The position numbers and the translations under genes were made by a program. A DNA stretch of 64,000 bases, from NCBI RefSeq assembly GCF_000264905.1, contig NW_006763141.1:1004943-1068942 (forward strand), given 5' to 3'. Shown piece after piece: positions 44,891 through 55,760 of the stretch. The notes under the pieces are model-generated. The model saw nothing but the letters and a program-made list of their open reading frames with translations. It had not been told where the DNA came from and made no database searches. How positions within the stretch are numbered: the stretch's first letter is position 1; every line of letters starts with the position of its first letter. Origin of the DNA: Stereum hirsutum FP-91666 SS1. Lineage: Eukaryota > Basidiomycota > Agaricomycetes > Russulales > Stereaceae.

Positions 44891-46031
44891 TCATATCGAG
44901 GGCGAGACGGGTTTGGTGGACATGTTGGGTTTGGGCTATACATCGCACAATAACAACTCAGTCAGTTCTCGTACATCCATACTTCTACGCTACCATGATG
45001 TAGAGAAAATAAACGGAAAACGCACCGGTGGTCCATCGCCCATCCCTCCTACTCCCGCTCCACCAAACACATGTCTCGGCGCAGGCGCCTTCACCTCCAA
45101 ACTCGACGCACTCGCCTTCGCCACCCTATTATGCCCGTAATTGGAACCGTAACCAGAACCCGAAGCAGAAGGCCGGATCTCCCTCCCCAAGTACCGCGAG
45201 AAGAACTCGTCGAGCCAGTCGAAGAAGGCCTGTTTATCCTCCGGGGAGAGGTTCGTCCAGTCTATCTCTTCGGAGGGAGGATGTCCGTTGATGCGGAGTT
45301 GGACAGCGGATTTTCGGAAGGGGTTTGAGGAGGACGAGTTTGTAGGGAGTGGGTGTGATAGGATTGGAGCTGGTGCGTGCATTGGGGGCGGTTTTGGGGC
45401 TGGGTTTGGGTGCATGGAGTGAGAGTGAGAAGGAGAGGGGGAAGGGGAACGAGATGGGAGAACGGGGGGATGACGACGTTGGGGTGTTGGAGGAGGATGT
45501 GAAGAGTCGTTCTGGGATTCGGATTGGGTATTCGGACTTGAAGAACGGCGTGCAGGGAGGCTTGGTCGTTGTGGCGATTGAGGGGACAAGCTACTGGTCC
45601 CTCTCGAAACAGGCGGAGGCGGAGGCCTCAAGCCCTGCGAGTTCGAACTTGTCGAACCAGTCCGCGCAGGCAACGGAGGCCCCGGTGCCCCACCAGGAGA
45701 TGTGGCACCTACGGTGTCCCTCGACGCCGTCCTCGAAGGCGGTGGCGGGGGTTTCCACTGGGCGGCGGCGCTGGCACTGGCACTGGCACCATCGGAACGA
45801 GCGGGAGGTGGCGGTGGCGATCTTTTTGTGTAGTCGATGTGGGAGGAGGGCATCGAGTAGAGGCCATCTTTTGTGCGCGTTATGCGGGAGACGGAGGCGT
45901 CTTTGGCTTTTGTGGCACTTCGTTTGAGGTCTGCATGGGGATAACGCTTTGTTCAGTTTCTGAAAAAGGATGTGGCTTGCTTGAAAAGGTGTGATGAGTA
46001 GAACGGAGTGTATACCTGCGAGTGAAGGCAT
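44891..46031 (-). CDS. Proline-rich protein with conserved acidic/aromatic C-terminal segment
   Basis: Exon 1 is only 16 nt (ATG at 46029-46031: MPSLA). Exon 2 starts DLKRSATKAKDASVSRITRT and continues MPSSHIDYTKRSPPPPPARS. A long polyproline/serine region follows with several SH3-ligand-like PPPPP and LPAR stretches. A compact segment is then predicted: EEIDWTNLSPEDKQAFFDWL with DEFFSRYLG. After FGGAGVGGMGDGPP a last exon reads PKPNMSTKPVSPSI. The composition suggests a verprolin- or actin-patch-associated adaptor, which is inference. The DW..LSPEDKQAFF..LDEFF block is the best handle for a profile search. Confidence 0.7.
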
Positions 46032-46330
46032 GGTCCGAGAGTATTGTGTTCGACGTTGAGCTGCTGGCTGTCGATGTCGATGTCGTTGTCGAATACTGCG
46101 GCAACGTTCAGGAAGGACTCAGGTAAAGTAGAATGAAACACGTGATGTGAGTACCGGCACTCACCTATTGCGTGCTGGTTCAAACTCCGCTGTGCCGCGT
46201 CTCGCTTACTCCCGTAGCCGAGTGGCTGCCGGCTGTCACTTACGAACATTGCAACACAACAAAGGCAACAGTGTGCATAGTGACACTCAACATAGCTATG
46301 TATAAATTCATCTAAAACACTTCTCTTTAA

Positions 46331-46438
46331 TTTGGTCGCGACAGAATTTTCTAATTTCAGCGTGAACGAGCTACAGGACGAACCATACGCTCATATCAAA
46401 TCACTCGAGGAGAGTGAAAAAATTCTGTCGCGACCAAA
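46331..46438. mobile_element. 108 bp element with 20 bp perfect terminal inverted repeats
   Basis: TTTGGTCGCGACAGAATTTT (46331-46350) is repeated exactly in inverse orientation at 46419-46438, leaving a 68 bp centre. Partial inverse similarity continues outside (CACTTC / GAAGTG), so the true ends may lie a few bases further out. No reading frame. It resembles a MITE of a DNA transposon. Confidence 0.65.
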
Positions 46439-47457
46439 CGAAGTGAATGTATGTCAAATAATATACTAGAATTTATAGGATTTACTGGTGGGGTGCGCCT
46501 TGCCCTAGACGCGCAAGGTCTCGTACATAGGTGCCACCCAGCCAAATCGGTGAGTCTTACTGTGGCCCGCGTCAAAATGGGATGCGGCTTGCCCGGCAGC
46601 GTTCAAAGTCCGCCAATTTGCAATGGACATGGCGCTTGGTGGCAACGCCGGTACTCACGTGATGTGAGACGCGTCTGATCATGGCGGACCGGAGGACGTC
46701 CGACGCGCTTGGAAAAGTCCGATGGAAAATCCGTGTTCACACTCGCCACCCATCGTTTCATGCGGAAAATAATGAGCTTCCAGTCTTCGTACTCTGTTCT
46801 ATACAACGAGCTCGACGAGCTCTGCTGTGGAACAGCGGGGATTGCTTGAACGACCTCGGACGTTTACCCATACGTTCTCGGTCGATACTTACGCCTCATC
46901 TGTGAGCTTCACTGTACTCGCTCGACCTTTGGACAGTGGTGCGGCCTTCTCTCCTCCTTACCCGTCGGATTGAACTATCTCTTGGATGCCATTAGGCTGA
47001 TAAACTCGCTTGTCGTCTTCAGGATATCTCCTTCTGCACCCTCCACCTTGTCGAACGCCACCACGCACGCAACACGCCTCAGCCTTCACGAAACGTTAAT
47101 CCCTGGGCGATTACTATCTCGTGCTCATCTTTTGAACTTCATGAGTCTTTCCACTTGTATAGAACACACAGCAATTTCCCGCAGAAACATCCATCGGTTC
47201 ACTCATTCCACTAAGCTCGCCTTTCCCTTCAACCATATCTGTATCAACATTGCACGATAACAACCAGTGCCCAACCGTCGACCTCTCTCATCTGCTCGAC
47301 AGGTCGCTTTTCACTACGCCTTGTATCGGCCGATAACTGTATCTATAAGCACGATGTCGTTTCTCTCGAGCATTGTAGTTCTTAGTCCTGCTTTCCGTGT
47401 GTATTTTCTATCTCGTTTATTCGTTTAGGTGCCCAGGCATTACTGACTTTTGCGCTG
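46439..47457. other. Upstream region of paralogue C
   Basis: About 1 kb without a recognised gene. It may include an upstream first exon of paralogue C that I could not place (for example an ATG at 47354 before a GTGTGT donor). Confidence 0.45.
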
Positions 47458-50392
47458 ATGACTTCTTCTTGGTCTCTGGTTACGATCACGGTCCGCCTAG
47501 TCGTCACCGTCAAGCTCGTCCACATATTCTGCGGGATATTCATGTAAGTTCACGTCCCCCTTCCTTCTCTATCTCCTTCCCTCCATCTCACCAACACTGT
47601 CTCTCCCTTTTTTTCTATCTATATTGCGACACCTGCTATCGTTCCCTTGATTCCTCGACTTTCGACACGCTGGCAGTTGGGAATGGATAAATTCGCTCGG
47701 GTTTGAATGGGAAGTCTATACGCGGAAGAGACCGTGGCGATGGTCTATCGGTGTGCGCTTTTTTTTCCTTCTTTCTTCTTCCTCCGTCCATGCATCCCCT
47801 TCACCCCCTCGTCTAATCACCAGAAGGGAAATACTCACATGATCTTGTATGAATATGCGGATCATGTCGTGTATAGGTCTACGTCGCTTGCAGATATACG
47901 GCGCTCGTGGCCATCATCGTCGATCTCGTGGGGTTCAACCTGACAGAGAGGTATAATTGCGAGGTGTGTGTCCTCCCTTTCACCCTCCCTGTTTCCCCTT
48001 TCCTTGTCTACTCGTCTACCTTCATCGTAATTCCTCGCTTCGTTTCTCAGTTTGCTGACCGTTGTCGCTCCTGCTCCTGCCCCCTCGTAACTGTACCTCT
48101 TCAATTAATGTCCCTCTGTGATCGTAACAGGCATGGCTTCGCTCGCTATTCGTAAGTTCTTCTCTCCTCATGCCGATTCCTGAATGTGAATGTGAATGCG
48201 AATGCGAATGGATGGATAGGTCTTCTCTTACACAGCGACATCGCTCGCTTCGCTGCTCATCGTCCTACGCGCGTGAGTACTTACTCATTATCATTTCCGT
48301 CTCCCTCTCTATTTCCTTCCTCCATTCGGCCATACCCTTCTGTTTGTCGCATACCCCGCTTTACCGCCTTTCTACGCATTCGAATTATATACTCATGATA
48401 AATAATATCGCCTTCGTACAACAGCGTCGCGATCTGGGCCCGAAACAAATTCGTCGTCGGCGTGACGAGCGTCTTGTGGCTCGTCAACGTTGGATTTGCG
48501 CTGTATAGTACGTTCGTCTCTCCTTTTCGAACCCCCCTCTCAAGCCTCCCGATCTAGTGCATCAATATCTCAACGTCGTGCTGATTCGCTCTGCATGTAC
48601 ACGTATAGGTATCACGAAGGTACGCTCAACCGATCCTCGCACTTTCACCTCTTCGCTCGAGTTAGAGTGCAATGAAACCCTGATACGACCTTCGTTCTTG
48701 TAGTCACGTATCGCATGGACGAACGCGGGATGTACCATAATTGGCGACGCACGGTGCGGCTTTCTCCCCCTTCCCATCCCCTCAACCCCAGTGTCCAACA
48801 TTCCCCGTCCGTCCTCCGCATCCCTCCCTCCCTCTGCTCACATTCCGATTCCGATTCTGATTCTCCAACCTCACCCCACCCAGATCCCCCCGCCCATCCT
48901 CCCTAGCCTCCCTAATCTCCCTCATCACATCCCTCACAAACCTCACGATCATGTTCGCCGGCGTACTCAAGCAGAAAAATAACACGCATGCGACGCCGCT
49001 CTGGAGGGTGCTTTTTTTGCAGGGCGTGGTCTGGATTGGGGCGGTGGCGGTGGCGGAGGTGGGAGGTGTCTTGGCGGATTGGGTGGCAGGAGGAGGGGAA
49101 AAGGTAGGGGTGGGAGGGCTGGTTACGGCGAAGAGTGAGTTTTCTTCTTCTTGTTCTTCTTTGGGATGATGCAGAGGATGTATGTGAGATGTGAAATTGC
49201 TGATGCGCGTTATGCATTTTATGTTGCGATGTTAGTGGTCATCGTGTACGTGCATCACTACCACTAACCAGTAGAAAACCTACTTTGGAGCTGACTATCA
49301 ATCCCATACTTCGTCCCTGTTCGGTTCGTCGTTCATCCCATTTCGTGATGCTGTGTGTCCGTGTGCGTGTACATACAGTGTGATTGCAGCGACGCGCGTA
49401 TATCGTGAACTCTCGGAGTTTATATCGCCTCTGCAGTGCGTCTTCCCCTCCCTCCGTCCTCCTTCTTTCATCTTAAACTTATGACTCCGCTCCATCTCCA
49501 TCTCATACCACTCACTCTGTGCTCCCTGCCCCTACCCCTATATAGACGAACAACGCATGTCAACCTCCAAGGCCACCGCCGCCGCCGTCGAAGACATCCA
49601 TTTGACGATACATACGATGGGAGGATCGCTGGGCCTGTACGTGGAGTTGGATCCGTGTATGGACGAGGAGCTGGAGCCGTGTCGCCGAAGGGACATGGAG
49701 AGGTGGCGTTTACTGCGAGCGGTACGTGGATGGTTTCTCTCCGCTCACAGAACACCCCTCCCTTCTTCCCTTGCGCGTTGTGCATGTCCGCGGAATATTC
49801 ATGTCTATTGTTATTTATTCAAGGTCCCGCCGAAGTTTCAGTCCTCAAAACGATCGAAGTAGACGTTGAACTGTCTACAGCTGTTAACGTCGGCCTCGAT
49901 ACCGATCCTTCCGGATTCGGTGACGATGACGAAGAACACGGCCGAGGAGAGTCCTTACCTCCGAATGAACGATCACAGCAACGACCACAGCACGAGGAGG
50001 CTTACCTTCGTGTAAGACCTCCGTCGATAGCCCTCCCGCTCCCGCCACACACACTCTCAGGATCGCATCAATGGCCGTCTTCCAATTCGAATTCGACCGC
50101 ACATTCGCCCTCACCTTCGCAGCCATGGGCGTACACGCTCGAGAGTGTCAAAGAGCTGGATGGTTCGGTGGATTCTGACGATAATGAGGGTCCGGGTGAA
50201 TGTAAAGAGCCTTTGGCATCGCCGTCGATGCCGCCATCGCTACCACCATCATCACCCTCATCGTTTCCCGCGTCGTCATCGCAGACTCGCGCTGGCGGTA
50301 GTGTGGGTGTGAGGAGAGGAGGAGGAGGAAGTGACACGGGCTTGTCAGCACGAAGTTCATCTCCCCGGTCTGGATCCCAGGAAGAGAGGTGA
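47458..50392 (+). CDS. Multi-pass membrane protein, paralogue C
   Basis: The start MTSSWSLVTITVRLVVTVKL is in frame with the family helix VHIFCGIFIWEWINS, though A and B begin with an MVNW exon, so an upstream exon is possible. Family landmarks follow: FEWEVYTRKRPWRWSI, VYVACRYTALVAIIVDLVGF, NLTERYNCE, AWLRSLF, VFSYTATSLASLLIVLRA, VAIWARNKFVVGVTSVLWLV, NVGFALYS, ASLISLITSLTNLTIMFAGV and LKQKNNTHATPLWRVLFLQG. The last helix reads VIAATRVYRELSEFISPLQ. The intron found in A and B before the GV.WIA helix is absent here. The stretch 49140-49390 could not be spliced with confidence. A Ser/Pro-rich tail ends SGSQEER. Confidence 0.65.
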
Positions 50393-50707
50393 AAGTGGGA
50401 CGTGGAATCGGGATCATGGAGGTCTTCCGTGCTCGGTGCGCGGGTCTTTCTACTTTGGTTTCACTTATCTGTTTCTTTCATTTCTTGGTGTAAGTATGCT
50501 GTGGCGCCTGCGGTGCTTGGCATAACGTCTGTGGGACGGCCATATTTTGTAGCCTTATTGCATCCTTGAGAAAACGGTGGAATTTATCCCGTTCACAGAG
50601 ATATTTAGTTTCAATGATCGCAATCGATTGTTGACGCCTGAAGACGGACGCCGGATGCGCATTGATGGATTTTGCGTGGCGAGAGGCTCTGAAGGGTCAG
50701 CGCGGCG

Positions 50708-50737
50708 ACACCCGCCACCCGCGCAAAACCCGTTTTG
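50708..50737 (+). promoter_or_regulatory. Conserved U6 upstream element (PSE-like), copy 2
   Basis: ACACCCGCCACCC followed by GCGCAAAACCCGTT begins exactly 65 nt before the U6 start at 50773, as in the other U6 copy. No TATA box is visible near -30 in either copy. Confidence 0.65.
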
Positions 50738-50772
50738 TCGTCCCACTCCACGGCGCACAACCCCTGTTCATT

Positions 50773-50796
50773 GTCCCCTTCGGGGTGACATACGAA

Positions 50797-50827
<31 letters not shown>

Positions 50828-50889
50828 GGCCCCTGCACAAGGATGACACGCTTCTCCAGAGTGGTAGACCTACGGGTCTCAATATTTAT
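50773..50889 (+). ncRNA. U6: U6 spliceosomal snRNA, copy 2
   Basis: Identical to the minus-strand copy at 26591-26707 across the whole RNA, including GTCCCCTTCGGGG, ACAGAGA, GCATGGCCCCTGC and the 3' hairpin, then TATTTATTTT and a second T-run. Both copies preserve every U6 catalytic element, so both can be functional. The gene lies 380 bp beyond the stop of paralogue C. Confidence 0.95.
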
Positions 50890-51204
50890 TTTCTTTTTGG
50901 CTCTTGTACCCGCCCCACACTGCTTTCCCCTCCGCTTCTTGAAGCCTTATCCGCATCAAAACCGTACAACCTATTTGGCTTGAGCTCGGATGCTACAAGT
51001 GACCACGTCCAAATGGAGTTTCACGCACCAGTCCTCGCCAGATTCGCATTCTGGAGCTCAGTCTTATCGATGTGAACGGAATTGATAACTTGAAGGTTTT
51101 TCTCCAAGCATTTCAATATGTATGGTAAGTGATCCAAGTACGGGACTTAAGAGTACGTGCGAATGTCGAGTGCCGAGGCAACAGCGACCTCTAAGACGGT
51201 TTAA
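50890..51204. other. Intergenic, no gene seen
   Basis: About 0.3 kb between U6 copy 2 and the 3' end of the candidate minus-strand gene. Nothing recognised. Confidence 0.5.
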
Positions 51205-52049
51205 TTATTCCACAGAACCAGTAACGACGATAGACAAAATACACAATGGGGCGACACGATAGAGGATCAGGACAGTGAACGCCCACGCAGTCTCCGTCCT
51301 TGCTCCTTCGCTCTCGACGTACTCTAGACCCCCATTCCTCTAATCATCCCTATTGTACGTACCTTATGCTTCCCTTTGAGGTCCTCGTCTGTGGACCGTC
51401 CCTGCTCAGCGGCTCCGAGTCTGAATCTTGTTTATCCGAGGTAAGCTTTGAATCCAAGCGAATGGACGATTAATATAACGAAGGGAATAAGCGAACTCGG
51501 GGAAGGCATGCGCAGCAAAGGAGGTGCTGCAGTAGGTAAGTCGGGTAACATGGGCTTGGTCCGACCTCGAAGAGCTCCCAAATTCGCTCATGTATGTCAT
51601 TTTCTCTCTGTTTCTCCCGCTCGGTCTGAGGACCCTCAACCTTCCACGGTGATGTCGGTCTAGATCCGGTGTCCGCTCTTCAAGCTTCAAGGCCTCAGTC
51701 TCGTCCGCGTAGCCTCCATATGCATGTCCATATCCACGTCCAAAGCGAATTCCTTCTCCGCATGTCCTCGGGCCGAACCGCTTCCTTCCTGAGAAGTTCC
51801 CCGCAAAACCTTCATGCTCGTCATCCAATCTTCCAGCGCATACACAACCTACAAACACAATCGTATTCAATCTCTACATCCGACATTAACTAGAACACTC
51901 ACTTCTAAGCCTATGAGGCCTTCTGCAAGCTTAATCCAGTCTCCTTCCCTGTGATATCGTACTGCATCACGTCTAGAATAACTTTCGACGTAAAAACACA
52001 CACACAATCACCTACGCAGGACCTGGTGTCTCCTACTCATCTTGTCCAT
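51205..52049 (-). CDS. Candidate multi-exon gene with C-terminal membrane anchor, unknown
   Basis: Several stretches on the minus strand look like exons bordered by splice consensus. They are MDKMSRRHQVLR (ATG 52047-52049), REGDWIKLAEGLIGLE, VVYALEDWMTSMKVLRGTS, then TEREKQRENDIHERIWELFE, DKQDSDSEPLSRDGPQTRTS and a last exon YVESEGARTETAW running into the hydrophobic FTVLILYRVAPLCILSIVVT and stop GSVE. The order fits a small protein with a charged body and one C-terminal helix, but I could not make every join agree in phase. A TATATATC box lies about 100 bp upstream. No family was recognised. Confidence 0.38.
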
Positions 52050-52149
52050 CACGGCCACAAATTTGTCTCACAGCATCCCCAAGTTCTGCACCTTCGCCGG
52101 TGTTGAGTATCCTTTCGCTGCGGGCTTCACACGATCTTGCCTTTGTCGC

Positions 52150-52157
52150 GATATATA
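52150..52157 (-). promoter_or_regulatory. Possible TATA box
   Basis: TATATATC on the minus strand, about 100 bp before the ATG at 52049 of the candidate gene. Confidence 0.35.
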
Positions 52158-52299
52158 TTTTGGAACTCCCAGGTAAAGAAGCGTCGAGCACGTATGAGTC
52201 TGATTCTACTAAGGAATGGACGTTTTGATTCTCTGCGTGCGCTCAACGCTGTATGTAGCGACAATTTATGGAATGAGAAGTGACATGGAATGTGGAGTG

Positions 52300-52560
52300 A
52301 GAAACTGGCGGAGATGCGGGGTAATACTCGAGCGGGGAAGTGAATTGGGGAAGCATAAAGAGGGGAAGTGCGTTGGAGAAGCGGGGCGATGAGGGTGGGC
52401 TGGGGATGCGGGGTAGAGAATTTGGCCTGGAATGGGGAAGCGGGGGCAATGAGGTCAGTGAGTTGGGGAAGTCGGGCAACAACGGGAAACTCACGAGGAA
52501 GTGGGGAACTAAGCTGGGGTAGCGGGGTGGGGAAATGGCGACAAAACTGCGTGTGTGGGG
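52300..52560 (+). repeat. G-rich purine tract with repeated GGGGAAG / GCGGGG
   Basis: More than a dozen GGGG runs on the plus strand, mostly in GGGGAAG, GCGGGG or GGGGATG contexts, over about 260 bp. The spacing is irregular, so it is a degenerate simple repeat. The strand asymmetry is strong. Confidence 0.65.
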
Positions 52561-55500
52561 CGAGAGATTCAGACATTAGGAAGCATGGATGGGTAAGGAA
52601 GACGAGCGGACCTGGTGGTCACTCGATGGGAGATGAGTGGATGAAAGATATGGCGAGTGGGGAACTCAAGGTTAACGTTCAAGAAGGAACAGTGTAGTCA
52701 AGCGGTACCAGTCTTAGAACACGAAGAGATCATGCTGACGAGGATAACATCGTCAATCTCGAATTCGACAACTTTAGATCGTCAAGTTAGGAAACATAAA
52801 CACAAAGCTTGTGACGGCTATCCGATGTATTGAGATTGTGAAGAAGTTCAGATCTCGAAAGACACATGAACGAACTATGGCGATTTGAACAACCGAAACA
52901 CCTAGGTAAGTCCGTAAGAAGCGTGAATGGACTGGGGACTGTCTCGTGAAATTGCTCGCGTCTCGCGTACACAGAAGCACCAGCTTCCGAAGCTGAACTT
53001 TTAGCAGTCTTTTAAGCTTAACCATGGCGTGGGGACACAATACTGGGTAGAGGGCATTGTGGCGGCTGAACAGCGTCGTGAGCGTAGCAGGAAGTGGCTG
53101 ATATCATATACAAAGCCTAAGGTTGGACGATCATCGGGTGAAGGTCGGAAAAGAAGAGAGAGAGAGGGGGAGACAAAGGCAGATGGAGGACCATTCATTT
53201 GCTGTGGCTAGTAGCAAGGGTAGAGGGCGTTAGTTTGAGATAGACGAAAGACGAATAGAGGACAAAAAAGAAGGATTGGGGCGCACAGTTTATTCTTACA
53301 CGGCGTGACGACGAGCAGAGTGCAGCCACAGGTCCGTACGAGATTATGGTTCAACATGCAGGTGAGCCCCTGATCAGCAGTGCCGAACAAAAGAAGACTG
53401 ACGTGGATATAAGAAGCTAGAAAACATCAAGTGAGAAATCCTATGATCAGTTCCCTCAGCACCAATGATATACGATGCTGGAAAGACAGTCGAAAATAAC
53501 TCACCGAGGAGACATATTAGGCACCTTCATACGGAGCGTTAGCAAAGCGTATAGACAGGGAAGGAGGTCTCATGACCATGGTGCTGTGTCCCGAGGGCCA
53601 ATCTCGATCGACCAGAGCTCAGCTGACCGCCCGATGGCCTTCGTGGCGTTCATTGTTTCATCCCATCCACTCCGTCACGTCAACTGTGAGCTGAGAGCTC
53701 GGGATGCCTAGCACATGATGTAGATCACCCTACAGCAAATAGAATTTCTACCCGTATGAGATGCGAGAGCATAGCGACGCTAACAGATCGGTGGTGGTTG
53801 CTGAGGGTTGCTGTCATGTTCTCCGCACGATAGAAAGTGGCATGAGTAATGGTTATCTCCCGGTTTCGAGCTGGACCACGAAATATGACCTGGCCTTTTA
53901 GGATAAGTACACATTCCACAAAGCATGGAGGTAAAACAAGATGTACTTACGAACAACAGGGACGTCGGGGCGAGCTTTACCGTGGCCTTTGCGTCGGAAG
54001 TTCGGAACCGGGGCGCCCACATCACCTCCGGTACAGATTGCAATCGTATCCCGGTGCTCACCTAGATCGTTTCTCTTGATCTGGATCGGTCCAGTCGTCC
54101 CATGACCAGCGGAAGGTCGGCGGTGGTAGACAAAGAAAGGGAAAACTTCAATGGCAGTATCACGATACGAGTCATGGAGCTCATGGAGGATAGCGGTAAG
54201 TCAAGTATCTCGGGGACTCTCGCAGTTTCAAGCTGGATCACTAAGATGTTCACGAAATTGACAATTCCAACCCGTCGGGTTCTCAAAAATTGAACAACTG
54301 CAGCCATCGTCTTTGGACTCGACGATAAGTGATGAGACCGTTGTGGGGTTGAAGGAATGCGTTAAATGGCACGCACACTGTCCGTAGAACGCCGTCGACA
54401 ACGCCGTGAAAGTCAACGAGCATGTGCAGAAACGGGCCGGCGGCGAGTATTTCTCTCGGTGGCTTTCTTTGATGGGAGATTCCATATTCTCCCAGGAACT
54501 CGGCCTATCCCGAGATTCCTAAGTTTTCCGGGTTGTCGCACCTCTGCACCAGAAAATGAGCTCGCTGGCACTGACAGAGGTCGTCAACACTGTGGGGACT
54601 AGCGTAGGATATTATCCACAACTTATTGTGACTGCAAGGTACCTGCCTCAAACGGATCGCTAACTAACTCACCCCTCGTCGGCCGAGCGATGAAATGAAA
54701 CTAGGCGTAACAGATCTGCATCCGGTTACGGTTCAAGGTGATATCCGCCGGAGTTCTGATGATAGTTGTCGGTACTTTCACCGATCATCCTTTCGCTTTG
54801 TCCCAGGACAACTTCAAAATTCCACAGGAGAGCACGTATACAAGATATCAAGTACACCGTTGTAGGAAAATCGCAATATGTACGCAATTTGCACCATATT
54901 TCTTCTACCCTATCGACTAGAAGATAGAGCAGTTTACAAAAAGCAAGATCCGTTGCATACTGTATTTTGGCTGACAACGCAAAAGAACTGATCGAAACAC
55001 AACCGTTCCGTGCCGAGGGTACGATCTTCCGTCTTCCGCTGTCTTCCGCCGCCCACAGGCCGTCAGAAATGTTCTTCAGCTTTGCACGCCTCTGCGCGGG
55101 GGCGAGGCACACGCTGGGCCCCAGTTGGGCCCCAGAGGACCCCGGCGGGGTGTGGAGATTTGTGGTCCTTTCCAAGTCGAGGCGGTCAATGCCACCCGGG
55201 TCATGTGGAGTCTGCACACTGTTGCGGAAGAGTACAGAGTCATTGGACCATCCATCGTCGTGAGAGCTGCCTTCAACGACCTCAGAATAGTCGCAGCTTG
55301 TAGCTTCGACGATTGTGTGGGTGGAGAAGACCACTTATGCATGACTAGCGAGTCTTCTTTGTCGTCAAATTGCTCTCGTGCCTCTGAATTCGTCCAGGCT
55401 TTTCGAGTACGCGACCCTCGCGCAGCGGAGCTTCTTCCGAAATCTCCCTCAAGAAAGGGCCATCCTACTGCCCTCGGACTTCTGCAGAATGGTTCCCGCG

Positions 55501-55760
55501 ATGACAGATGTTGCCTCGCCACGCTGGTCCCCTCGTCTGGCTGGACTCGTACCGTTCCATTTCCAGATGTCATCGAAGTCTGAAAAAAAAACTTATCTTC
55601 CCCGCCTTTAAATACGTCTGGGGCTTGCTGGGAAAATTCATTCAGCTCCTTCCTCCAGCTTTTTCTCTCGCATCCCCACTCGTCTCCACACATCTTCCCT
55701 AGCCTCCCCAGCTACCCCGTACATAGCGTTATCCGCTTACGTCGGGAATCCTTCGTCACC
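52561..55760. other. 3.2 kb region without a supported gene
   Basis: Several open frames of 150-200 codons overlap on both strands between 54726 and 55693, but none shows a recognisable family or a splice pattern. They probably reflect low stop density in GC-rich sequence. The right end is the promoter and 5' UTR of the sugar transporter. A GGGCCCCAG-rich patch lies at about 55114-55150. Confidence 0.5.

Noticed and set aside
46170..46215. tRNA-like A box (TAGCCGAGTGGC) and B-box-like GGTTCAAACTC
   Set aside because: The B-like box lies upstream of the A-like box and does not match the last conserved C. A permuted tRNA would be extraordinary and no cloverleaf can be drawn.
54726..55693. Long overlapping open frames (about 150-205 codons) on both strands
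   Set aside because: Three frames are open at once over the same bases, with no known domain, no splice pattern and no consistent codon bias. They are more likely chance frames in GC-rich promoter DNA.
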